DNA of 64,000 nt from Codonopsis lanceolata (Eukaryota; Streptophyta; Magnoliopsida; Asterales; Campanulaceae). The position numbers and the translations under genes are program-made. Below the pieces are notes generated by a model, which saw only the letters and a list, made by a program, of their open reading frames with translations, did no database searches and was not told where the DNA came from. Below are positions 21,412 to 31,892 of this stretch, one piece after another (position 1 is the stretch's first letter; each line of letters begins with the position of its first letter). Where the stretch lies: assembly GCA_013146195.2 (NCBI GenBank), contig CM028377.1, forward strand, positions 32,493,632 to 32,557,631, read 5' to 3'.

Positions 21412-22470
21412 ATGACTATAATGTTTTGTTTGACAATTGGAGTAAATAAAAAAGTTTTGATTGAAAATCTTACAAAAGAAAAGGAAGCTTTAAGTGTTGA
21501 AAATAAGAGGATAAATACTTTGAATAATGATCAAAAAGAAGTTTTAGCTCGTATTGAATCTCTTTTAACAAGACAAGATGTGGAGTTTGAAAAGATGAAA
21601 AATGAATTAGATAAGTCTAATGGAACCTTGCATAAAATGAATAATGGTAAGGCTACTCTTGAAGAAATTTTAGAAGTTAGAAATGAAAGTAGAGTTGGTC
21701 TTGGTTATACAATTTCTAAGGTTCCCATTTTTGTTAAGAATGATAACAAAGCTCCTTTTTTTGTTAAAGAAACTGGTAAGTGCCCCTCTATCTACTCTAA
21801 AGATTCAAAATCTTCTAATTTATGTTATAAAAGAAAGTCCAAAAGAAAGACTTCAACGAAACGTAGTATGATCGGGTTTTACTGTTTAATTAGTGGTCAT
21901 ATTAAACCTCATTGCTGTAAGAGACAAGCTGATTTGGCCAAAAATATTTTTCAAAATTCAATGAAGGGTCCAATGAACCTTCATTCCAAATTTTATTCCA
22001 GAATTCATTCCGGATTTCATTCTGTCAGATTTGCTTGGAAACAAAAAGCCAAGATATTTTGTCATGTTACCTTTACTTCTCTCAAGACTAACATTGTAGG
22101 TACATGTTATTTTGATAGTGGTTGCTCTAGGCATATGACAGGTTCCAAAAACTATTTGGAAACTTATGAAAATGTCAAAGGTGGGTGTGTGTCATATGGT
22201 GGTGGTGCACAACGTAAAGTAATTGGTAAAGGTATTCTAAATTGTCAAGGACTACTTAAATTAAACAATGTGTATCATGTTGAAGGTTTAACTTCTAATC
22301 CGATAAGTATTAGTCAATTATGTGATAATGACATGCATGTTAGGTTCAACAAAGAAAAATGTGATGTTTTTGATAAAAATAACTTATGTATTTTATCAGA
22401 TATTAGATCAAATGATAATTGCTACCTTGTTGCTAATATTATTACTTGTCATTCATCTTTCCATAAATGA
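21412..22470 (+). pseudogene. Copia Gag C-terminus and aspartic protease
   Basis: This is a 352-codon open frame. The first part is a heptad-like, charged coiled coil (KEALSVENKRINTLNNDQKE and on). A second knuckle relic (IGFYCLISGHIKPHC) lies at about residues 152-166. The retropepsin motif is CYFDSGCSRHMTG, with the catalytic Asp in the DSG triplet at about 22114-22122, followed by the segment HVEGLTSNPISISQLCDN typical of Copia protease-to-integrase junctions. The frame closes at 22470; the pre-integrase region continues beyond the stop. Confidence 0.8.
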
Positions 22471-23500
22471 AATTGACTTATGACATCAAAAACTTGGTCA
22501 TATGAGTACTAAGAAACTAGAAGAACTTATTAGACATGAGGCTGTTAGAGGTTTGTCAAACTTAAACACCAAAGAAATGAAAACATGTGGTGCATGTCAA
22601 AAAGGTAAACAAACCAAAGCTTCACATAAAAGTATTTAAGAATGTGCTTCTTCTAGATATATTGAATTGGTGCATACTGACCTCATGGGACCTATTGAAG
22701 TTGAAAGCTTAGGTGGTAAAAAATATACATTTGTTTGTGTTGATAATTTTTCTAGATTTACAAGGGTATTCTTTCTTATAGAAAAATCTGATACTTTTAA
22801 TGCTTTCAAAATTTGGTATAAAAAGATGTCTAATGATTATAATCTTACTCTTATGAAACTTTGATTAGACCATAGAAAAGAATATGAGAATTCATCATTC
22901 TCATCATATTGTGATAAAAAAGGGTATTACACGTGAATTTTCTACTTCTAAAACCCCTCAACAAAATGGAGTGACTGAAAGGAAAAATATAACTTTACAA
23001 GAAATGGTTCGTGTTATGCTTAATTCTAAGAATTTGTCTAAAAGATTTTGGACAGAATCTTTAAATATTGCTTACCATGTTATCAATCATGTGTATTTAA
23101 GACCTGATAGTAATATAATTCTTTATGAAATTCTAAAAGGAAATAAACCTACTATAAAATATTTTCATGTGTTTGGAAGTATATGCTACTTGTTTAATGA
23201 TAGAGAACATCTTGCAAAATTTGATTCTAAAAGTGATAAATGTGTGTTTATGGGATATGCTACAAATAGTCGTGCCTATAGAGTTTTTAATCTTATGACA
23301 AGAACCATTATGGAATCCATGAACATAGTATTTGATGATCTATCTGATTTGGGTAGAAAAAAGTGTTGAAGATCAAGTTGATGATCTCCTAGAAAAAGGC
23401 TGCAAATTCATAATATGAAGGTATTCAAGGTGCAGAAATTGTTTCAAAGAATGCTGGAACAAATGAAGACTCAAATGTACCTTCATCGGGGACTTCATTG
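22471..23500 (+). pseudogene. Copia integrase (pre-integrase zinc finger and DDE core), broken
   Basis: The pre-integrase HHCC finger is visible at about 22485-22605 (HQKLGHMSTKKLEEL, then CGACQKGKQTKA). The rve core follows: HTDLMGPIEVESLGG with the first Asp, VCVDNFSRFTRVFF with the second Asp, and TPQQNGVTERKN (about 22953-22988) with the Glu. The continuation FWTESLNIAYHVINHVYLRP and VFMGYATNSRAYRVFN is standard for Copia. Stops lie near 22637 and 22862, and a segment before PQQNG is missing or shifted. Integrase would join the DNA copy to the host chromosome. Confidence 0.82.
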
Positions 23501-24760
23501 AAAAATGATGAATCTGATTCTGATGAAGAGAAAAATATAATAAACAAATCCAGAGACCTTACCAGTAGAATTCAAAAGGATCACCTTTCAAGTTTAGTGA
23601 TTGGTGAAGTAAGTGCAGGTGTGCAAACAATAAGAAGAGAAAAGGTTAGTAACAAAGAAATGATTAAACTTGTTTGTGTGTCTCTTAAATGTCTGAAAAT
23701 GTGTACTTGTTGCTATGTTTCTGAAATAAAACCTAAGAATGTGGTAGAAGCTTTACAAGTTGAACCTTGGATAAATGTCATGCAAGATGAACTAGAACAA
23801 TTTGTTAAAAATGAATGTTTGGTATTTAGTTCATATACCTAAGTCTACAAATGTTATAGGAACCAAGTGGATATTTAAAAATAAGTGATGAACAAGATAA
23901 TGTGATAAGGAATAAAGCTCGTTTAGTTGCTCAAGATTACACTCAAGCGGAGGGAATTGACTTTGATGAAACTTTTGCTCCGGTTGTTAGAATTGAATCC
24001 ATTAAATTGTTGTTAGCTATTGCATGCTACTTAGATATATCATTACAATAAATGGATTTTAAGAGTGCTTTCTTGAATGGTGTGTTAAATGAAGAATTTT
24101 ATGTAGAACAACCTAAAGGCTTTGAAGACCCTTTTAAGCCAGATCATGTTTATAGACTTAAAAAGGCTCTTTATGGTTTGAAACAAGCTCCTAGAGCTTG
24201 GTATGGTAGATTAACTGATTACTTACTTGAAAATGATTTTAAGAGAGGAGATGTTGATAAAACTTTGTTTATACAAAAAATTCAATAAATAAATTCTTAT
24301 TACTCAAATATAATGTAGATGATATAGTATTTGGTTCCACATCTGATTTTATGTTGAAACAATTTATAAAAGGAATGACTTATACATTTGAGATGAGTAT
24401 GATTGGTGAATTAAATTTCTTTTTGGGTATGCAAATTAAACAATCTAGAGATGGTATATTTCTTTTTCAAACTAAGTATGCTAAAAATTTGGTGAAGAAA
24501 TTTAAGATGGAAAATGCTACTTAGAAAAAGACTCATATGCCTTCCAAAGTTAAGTTAAGTAGAGATGATAATGGTAAAGATGTTGATAATACTCTATATA
24601 GAAGTATGATTTGTAGTTTACTATATTTGACTGCTAGTTGTCCAGATCTTATGCATTGTGTATGTGTTTGTGTTAGATATCAAGCTAAACTCAAAGAATC
24701 TCACCTTATGGCCTTGAAAAGAATTATGAGATATGTTAAAGAAATAACATAATTAGGGAT
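23501..24760 (+). pseudogene. Copia reverse transcriptase, broken
   Basis: Seen in order: PWINVMQDELEQFVKNECL (about 23764), then GIDFDETFAPVVRIESIKLL (about 23950-24010), MDFKSAFLNGVLNEEFYVEQ, LYGLKQAPRAWYGRL (about 24169) and YNVDDIVFGSTS (about 24310-24345). The last holds the two Asp of the YVDD-type active site in the drifted form NVDD. Between these blocks are several stops and frame changes (23842, 24051, 24288). This is the RVT_2 family used by Copia elements to copy RNA into DNA. Confidence 0.85.
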
Positions 24761-25226
24761 TTGGTACTCCAAAGATACAAATACTAATTTGGTTGGTTAT
24801 AGTGATTCTGATTGGACTGGTGATATTTATGATAGAAATAATTTGGTGTCTTGGTATAGTAAGAAACAAAATTGTGTTTCCCTTTCAACTGATGAATCTG
24901 AATATGTGGCAGTTGGTAGTTGTTGTACTCAGTTGCTTTAGATGAATCAAATGATTGAGGATTATGATTTGCATAGTAACTCATTACTTATATATTGTGA
25001 TAATAAAAGTGCTATCGATATATCAAAGAATCATGTGCAACATTCTCGAACTAAACACATTAACATTAGGCATCATTTTATTAGAGATCTATTAGAGAAA
25101 AATATCATACGTATAGAATTTATAAGAACTGAAAATCAACTTGCAGATATTTTTACCAAGTCATTAGAGTATGTGAGATTTTCCACCCTACGGAGGTCTC
25201 TCAGTGTTTACATTTTATATTATTAG
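24761..25226 (+). pseudogene. Copia RNase H domain, broken
   Basis: Seen: LVGYSDSDWTGDIYDRNN, LSTDESEYVAVGSCCTQLL, LIYCDNKSAIDISKN and RTKHINIRHHFIRD, ending RTENQLADIFTKSLE. These carry the catalytic Asp, Glu and Asp of the Copia RNase H and its usual C-terminus. One stop separates LL from MNQM near 24940. The enzyme would degrade the RNA strand during reverse transcription. Confidence 0.85.
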
Positions 25227-26266
25227 TTGTCAATGTAGTTTCATTTGAGACTACAATTGTACACACGGTATATTTATTAGGTTTTTTTTATTTCTTTAAT
25301 TCTTTTATAATTTTTTAGGCATAATTGTACAACATTGCACAACTGTTCTTCTTAATTTCTTCTATGAATTTCGCCTTCGAAGAATCTCATTTTTCTACAA
25401 ATTGAATTGGTTTTTATGCTTGATCTTAATGTTTCCTACAAAAAGTTTATAATTCAGCTGGTGTTGTTTATATACAATAAAGGAAAGAGCTACCTTGCAA
25501 ATTTCAAATCTTGGTCGGTTCACATTATATATATATATATATATATCAGTCTTTGATGTTCAATTGTATCTCATTGAATCTGATCACGTGAATAAAAAAT
25601 TGAGGCTCTTAAAAAGTGTGAAAACTACTTGCTGGATATATCCTAATTTGTTTTGAGGTCAATAGTATCTCTTAATAATGACTTTTTGGAAACAGAATTT
25701 CAAAATTCAAAATGTTTTGATGAATGCAGTGTTCAATGAGGTGACATTGATGAATTCATTGGAAGTAAAACAATTATCTCACTCTCTCATATATTTTTGG
25801 TTATGCACTTTCATATTTTTTAGTCATCCAATAGGTCATACAATCTTGGTAATTTTTGAGATGAAATATCCGTGATTGCTCATGTATGAAATTATTTTTT
25901 CTTAGAATTCCAATATTTGATTAATTTTAGAATGTGGGCTGATTTAGAGAAATTTCATAATCTTGTGATAAATCTTTGCATGCTTATCCATGTGTAAGAA
26001 GTGTGGTATACTAGGTGTTTCTGTAACCTTATAGAATTTTTTAATTCTTAGTCTATTAGGACAACGGTTTCTACGTATTTCCAAATTTAACTATATCATA
26101 TTCATTCGATTTTTAAAATTTAAAATCTTTACAGTTTTATGATTCTTTGTAACCCTATATTTTTGTTTATCTCTTATATATATATTGTAACTCTTATTAG
26201 TTGTTTTATTCATATCTCATATTTTGCATTTATTCCCCCTTATATCATATTTTTTTGTCTCTCATC
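25227..26266. other. Copia internal region between pol and the downstream ORF
   Basis: AT-rich sequence of about 1 kb without a supported gene. It contains an (AT)n run at about 25525-25546. It is probably non-coding space in front of the downstream ORF, or a decayed coding part that can no longer be read. Confidence 0.5.
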
Positions 26267-26974
26267 ATGTCTTCCAATTATGGTTGTTCATACCCCTTAT
26301 ATTTGGTGAATTCTTCCCAGAATGAACTTGTATTACGTATTCCTCCCATTGATTGTGAAGGTGGATGTTGTTTTGTCCATGTGTCCGGACCCTCTAGGCT
26401 GGATGACCTTTCATCCAAGTCTTCATTCAAGACTTTATTCTTTCCAAAACCTGATACTAGAGACTATGTCCTATCTACCCCATATTGTGTCAATGCCTCG
26501 TTCTTTCATGAGCGTATGGCATATATTGATGTGCAGATTGTCAATGTTTTGAATCAATATAATTCTTTGATCGATAATCTTTGTTATCTTCGCAAAACGT
26601 GTGAGTTGTACAATGAATTGCTTCTTTCTGGCAAAACCAAAGGGGGAGATGTTGTGTTGTTGCCTAGACATTTAAGTAATGTAAGGGGAACACCTAAGTG
26701 TTGTAACACTTGTGGGAGTGTGTGTCATAACTGTGTGAAGTTCAAGGGCAAAACCAAGGTTGATGGTGATGAAGAAGTCAAACATGATGCTACTGAAGAT
26801 GTTGTTACTGTGGCTGAAGCTGCTTCAAATTGTAGAATGCTCAACATATCTCAGAGTAGTAATTATAGGGGAGTTGATCCGATTGCTAATCCTTGTTCGA
26901 GTGATGTTCAACGTTGGTTTCCTTGGGAAATTTTGGATCATGAAGAACGCTTTAATTTTTTCTTTAAAGCTTAA
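26267..26974 (+). CDS. Open ORF downstream of Copia pol, in the env-like position
   Basis: The ATG at 26267 opens 235 codons (MSSNYGCSYPLYLVNSSQNE at the start; an upstream in-frame alternative exists at 26201). It is uninterrupted, whereas every pol domain upstream is broken. It lies between RNase H and the polypurine tract, where Sirevirus elements often carry an extra or env-like ORF. Seen: CEGGCCFVHVSGPSRLDD, a Cys cluster CCNTCGSVCHNC at about residues 168-179 that looks like a zinc-binding site, and a short C-terminus rich in aromatic residues (RWFPWEILDHEERFNFFF). I see no convincing signal peptide or membrane segment from 26267, so env function is not supported. The product is unknown. 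Confidence 0.55.
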   Translation: MSSNYGCSYPLYLVNSSQNELVLRIPPIDCEGGCCFVHVSGPSRLDDLSSKSSFKTLFFPKPDTRDYVLSTPYCVNASFFHERMAYIDVQIVNVLNQYNSLIDNLCYLRKTCELYNELLLSGKTKGGDVVLLPRHLSNVRGTPKCCNTCGSVCHNCVKFKGKTKVDGDEEVKHDATEDVVTVAEAASNCRMLNISQSSNYRGVDPIANPCSSDVQRWFPWEILDHEERFNFFFKA

Positions 26975-27053
26975 TATGATTGTGTTATTTAGGGGGAGTT
27001 TATTTGCTTATATTAAAATGTTATTATTGTTTGTTTGCTTTTTCCAAAAAGAC

Positions 27054-27067
27054 AAAAAGGGGGAGAT
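27054..27067 (+). other. Copia polypurine tract
   Basis: AAAAAGGGGGAGAT directly precedes the TGTTGG of the 3' LTR. It is the plus-strand primer site of reverse transcription. Confidence 0.85.
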
Positions 27068-28526
27068 TGTTGGATTTGGCATGATTTGGTTTGAGCTTGT
27101 CCACAAGCCTCCCGATAATTTATTCATTGATGATTATTCCATTAATTTTATGAATAACTCGACCGTCTTATCCGGTTTATTAATGAGGCTCATATTCACC
27201 TTTTAATTACTCCTGTTGGGCTCTTAACGCTTGGCAAGTTTCCCTCAAGTCGGCCTTTCTTCTACTCGCCTTTCTTGGTATTTACTTTAATTAAGCATTA
27301 TTATTTTTACGTCTCTTATAAAAAGATTATTTTGGGTCCTTCTTCCATAATGTTTATGGTATACTTTAACGATTATGTCTTGTGTTTTATCATTTATGTG
27401 TTTGTATATGTGGAACATTTGGAAGCTCGGAATTTTCTTTGTTTGAGGGTTTGTAACTCGGTTGCTAATGTATTTGGTGTATTCAAAATTATATCCTTTT
27501 GTGTTCTTGGAATGGTCTGCTTTAATTGTTGGCAAGTCTAAATTAATCTGTGTGTTGTGTATGTGGGATTGTTAAACTCAATCTTTGTGGTTCTAGGGGC
27601 ACATTGTTAGAGATTCGGTGACTGATTTATTTTGGTAAGGAATCCTACACATTTGGTAACTATCTATTAGGTAAGATTTAGTCTTTGTTTATTGCTCTAA
27701 CTATCTGGTGATATCTTGGATGCCATCGGTTTTCGTCTTCGTATTGTTTAGTAAGTGGTTTTCTTATGCTACAAGGTTTCTAGGTCAAGGATGCAAGTCT
27801 CTTATAAATATTTTGGAGAGGACTTTACAAGGTGTTCTTGAGAACACAAGTCTTGTGTGTCGTGTATTAAGACTGATTTATTTTGGTAAGGAATCCTACA
27901 CATTTGGTAACTATCTATTAGGTAAGATTTAGTCTTTGTTTATTGCTCTAACCTACTAATCTTTTATAGTAAGTGGTTTTCAAAAGGTTTCACAAGGATG
28001 CATTAAATAAGATGAAGAAGAGAGAGATCAAAGAATCCAGTAGCTATCATGTTCTGAATGTATTGTTGAATGAAGCTACATCGGAGTCTTCATTAATTCT
28101 ATCCCAACACTGTTTTCCAGTTTACACCTCCTACTGTTATGTTAAAATCTATTGAGCATACATCAGTCAAAGTAGCCTGAGGTGTTAGGATTATAAAAAG
28201 GCATATCTACTTCTTAGAGAGTTTTTACATAGATTCCACTTTGTTAGTCATTCTTTGTAATACGCTTAAACCGTTTTACTAGTGGAATATTTTTAGTCAC
28301 GAGGCTCGATCAATATGTTTATTTTACATATTGATCAAAGGCATCTCTTGTGTTCAGTTTCGTTCCTTCTTGTTTTGTTTATTTAAATTCCGCAACATTG
28401 ATATCTCAATGAACTCTTCATTATAAGCTTCATTGACCAGATCATATATCAAAACAATTTTACTATCTTTATGTTAGGTATTTCATTATTCTGTTTTTTG
28501 TCTTTGCTTTAATCCCCTTTCTTTCA
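27068..28526 (+). repeat. Copia 3' LTR with internal 251-bp duplication
   Basis: It begins TGTTGGATTTGGCATGAT and ends TTTCTTTCA. The segment GACTGATTTATTTTGGTAAG and the roughly 85 bases after it occur twice (about 27620 and 27871, offset 251 bases). The 5' LTR has only one such copy, so the duplication arose in this LTR after insertion, or in its parent with later loss in the other. Confidence 0.82.
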
Positions 28527-29300
28527 TAAATGATTAAGCAGCTTCTTCTTGTTGTTGAGGACTTTGTAAATCTGTTAAAGATCTCTTTTTAATGCATTGG
28601 AGTTAAGAACTTCAAAGTTGTTGAATATTCTCAGAGCATTAAGTTATTCATCTTCAATGGCGATATTTATAAGGGAGAATCCTTTCGACCATTGGAGAAG
28701 AAGGAGATAGAAACAACTAAATTAGGTTGAATGTATTTAATGATGCGAGATGTTGATGTGAATTTCCTTTAAAAATGGTCAAAATGATCATAGAGCTGGA
28801 GCAAGTACTGTTGTAGAGACAGCTATAGCCGAAAGCAGTTCAGACCTGTAAGAGTTGGTAGAATCTGCAAGTGTTACAAAAGTTGGTGTGTTAGACAGTG
28901 TACCCACCCTGTCTCTCTATACAGTGATCACCAACAAGGAAAGTCTCAATACTTTATCCATGATACAGGGAGATTGAGTCTTCAAGAAGTCGACTATGAG
29001 AAAACCCTTAACAGATATTCAAGATAAAATATCTGAGAGGATAATCCTTTCAAGATGCTGAGCTGGACTTCTTGTTCCACGTCTTCAAATTTAATAAGTC
29101 ATCTTCATAGGCAGACAAGGTCTGCTGGTGAAGTTTGCTGTTGAGTGCTTGTTGAAGGTCTACTGAAGACTGCTGGTGACACTAACTTACAACGTCTAGT
29201 TAATCTGTTCTAAGGGTTAAGTTTTATGCTAAGTTGTCACGGTACGCAACTCATTTAGCCACTTAAACATATAACTAAATAATGAATGATCATGTGTAAA
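28527..29300 (-). repeat. Probable relic of the 30-44 kb LTR family
   Basis: No gene is supported. At 29100-29290 the motifs GGTCTGCTGGTGAAG, GGTCTACTGAAG and GACTGCTGGTGAC occur, followed by GTTGTCACGGTACGCAACTC and TTTAGCCACTT. The intact minus-strand LTR shows the same order around 31600-31770 (GTCTGCTGGTGTG and later GTTGCCACACTAACC, TACGCAACCC, TTTTAGTCACTT). The part before 29000 is not recognised. Confidence 0.45.
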
Positions 29301-30112
29301 TCTAAAATACAATGAGAAACAACAACTATCAACATACCTACAATACAACTGGAGTGTAGACTCTCAAAATAAAAGTCGAATTTTTATGTAAAACATCTCA
29401 AAATAAAATTGTAGACTATGTGAATGGAACATATGGAGTAATATATTAAAGACGTGTATGTCATAAATAGTAGTAATAGTTAAGAAACAAATAAATTTCA
29501 TAGATGAAGGGCTTTATCTAAATTTATGTACATTTTCAATAACAGAAAAAAAAATATTTTTGTGGTGCACTAACTTTGATCGAATATTTCTTAACCATTG
29601 GTTCACAATTGGTATAAAAAAAACTAGCTAAGAGTTGCTCTCGTAGAATGCATCTTTATATTGAATAAATTTTTCATTCACCAGCAGTGTATAATATTTT
29701 TTACACAAGCGATTTTTGGATCATGACATGTATCAATCATAAGCATTGTTGTTAGTAACTAAGATTTGGTAGAATCACTCTACGAACAACAACCTTGTAA
29801 TATGGTATCTACTAATATAACTAATACTTTGCAATGAAAATTGAAAACATCAGATTACTCTGTGCTCCAACAAGCTTGCACTGCTTTAGATATGATGTTT
29901 GGTTCTTCATACGCAAAGCAACCCAGCTATTTCCTCAAATAGAAGATGCTATCCACCGTTGTGAGAGCAATGGTGGACTAGTCGGAGTGCGGAGGATGTA
30001 GAGAGAGAGAGATATAGTATGATGTCGACGATGGCTGCTGAGAAGACTAACAAAGAGATTGACGATGACAGACTGAGAGAGAGTCAGAGATCGACAGTGG
30101 GGTTTTTATTTT
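29301..30112. other. Intergenic stretch, nothing recognised
   Basis: AT-rich with a short GA-rich stretch near 30000-30015. No frame, repeat or RNA gene could be supported. Confidence 0.3.
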
Positions 30113-31862
30113 TGTTGGTCCACTATGTATGCTCAAATAGGCTAGAGGGGGTGATTAGCCTATGATGCCAATTAAGAATTATATTACCATTCATTATGAA
30201 TATGATGGAATATATTTTGAAGGCATAAGCAATCTAAGGAAGAAACAGGTCTGATGATAACACTGGGCAACAGACTTGCTCTGAGTTGAGTAAAGAACTT
30301 TGCTGGCAGATTGCTGATAAAATGTAAGCCTGATAAAAGAGTTTAGCAGTGTAAAAGTCATTGCTTAACAATTTTATCTAAGAAATCTCAAATAGTTGTA
30401 TACGAATATATGCTCAGAACAACAACATACTTTATACTTCTACAGATGCAATTTAAATAACATGGAAAGTTATCTTATGAAGATATAAAACAGTTTAAGG
30501 TTAATAAAGGAGTCAAGGTTGAGTTTGATAAATATTATACATTAAAATTCAATAGAGGTTTGCTCAAAGACAAACATGCTTAATATATCAACCTAGACTC
30601 TCTATGTTATTTATCTATTCTCTTGCCCCTGCTCCCCAACCCCTACTCAAGAATTCCATAACAGATTTTCCTAAGTAAAATCTGTAGTGGGAGGAGTCAA
30701 TGAAAGATAGATATGAGAAGACAATTTTTAGGGATACTCAGATAAGGATTATTTGAGAAACTAAATGTAGGGCACTTGACTCCCTATGATGATCTATGAT
30801 TGCACAACCAACATCACTTGCAATAGAATATAGGTCTATTGGTATAAATGCAATGCAGACATACAACTCCTCATCTTCCTTGGGCATCTGTGAGGATCTT
30901 ATCTTCAACGAATCTGAAGTGCTTGGCCTCTAGCTAAGGATGGATCTTTATAGCTCTGAGTTTTTCGAAGGAGGTTAAAGAACTTAAATCAAGAGAGGAG
31001 TTCTTGATCAAGACACCGATCTCTAACTTTGTAAATTTTTTGATTACTCTCTTCTCTTCTTCGTTTTTCTTCTTAGTAATTCACATATTGTGTTTTGCTA
31101 AGGTCTAGGTTTTTTTGAGTCTCTCTTTTGTTTAAGAAAGAAAAGAGGTTTTCTTTTATAGACAGAGGTCTTTAGATTTGTTGAGATCTTTTGAGCAATC
31201 TCTAGCCGTTGGAGCAGTGTTGATCTTTGGAACTATTGGATAAAGATTTGCTCTGAAGATCTTGAACAGTTTTCTATCAGAGAGTTGATGTGTCTCTGTT
31301 CATCAGGTCTGATGAACAGTACACTTACAAATGGTCTTTCCAATAAAGTAGATCCTCTTGACTTTTGCGGACCAAATGAAAAGGGAAATATCTATTGGAT
31401 AATATAGAATAATATCCAACTAGATTTTGCAGGATGCGAGATGTCAAGACCTTTCAGTAAGATGACTTTGAAGCTTGAACACTTTGTCGTTTCCGAACAA
31501 TTGCAATCTTTTCCTCTTTGACGCACGTGCAGCTTTGGTGAAGCGTTGCAAGTCTACTGGTATGATATACTCAAAGGCAGAGATATCAAACCGTAGCAAT
31601 GTCTGCTGGTGTGATATACTCAAAGGCAGAGACATCAAACTTGTGCATTGGAATCGCTAGTCTGCTGCTCATCATATAAGTGTAGGACTAAGACAAGGAC
31701 TCTCCTAGTCTAAGACCTATGCAATATTCGACAAGTTGCCACACTAACCTATACGCAACCCTTTTAGTCACTTGTTAGAACATGCAGTAATGGGAACAAG
31801 CAAATCGTGATGTACAGAATATGCTAATGAATGAGTTGAGTTTCAACAGACATATTCCAACA
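30113..31862 (-). repeat. 3' LTR of the minus-strand element (copy A)
   Basis: Read on plus, it begins TGTTGGTCCACTATGTATGC and ends GCATATTCCAACA-like (CATATTCCAACA at 31851-31862). It is 1750 bases long. At 31553-31650 a unit of 49 bases with GATATACTCAAAGGCAGAGA occurs twice in tandem. Its terminal sequence recurs, inverted, at the ends of the copies at 31898 and 41543. Confidence 0.82.
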
Positions 31863-31892
31863 ATCTCCTCCTATTTGCTTGGAATCATCACT

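Larger units (their letters stand above)
13223..28531 (+). mobile_element. Sirevirus-like Ty1/Copia retrotransposon (15.3 kb with nested insertion)
   Basis: The 5' LTR is 13228-13764 plus 19604-20060, split by a nested element; the 3' LTR is 27068-28526. Both begin TGTTGG. After the 5' LTR and two spacer bases comes TGGTATCAGAGC (20063-20074), the primer site for initiator tRNA-Met. The polypurine tract AAAAAGGGGGAGAT (27054-27067) abuts the 3' LTR. Gene order is Gag, protease, integrase, reverse transcriptase, RNase H, which is the Copia order. A UBN2-type Gag and an extra ORF downstream of pol point to the Sirevirus lineage. The flanks are TAAAA and TAAAT, a target duplication with one mismatch. 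Many stops make it non-autonomous today. Confidence 0.88.
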
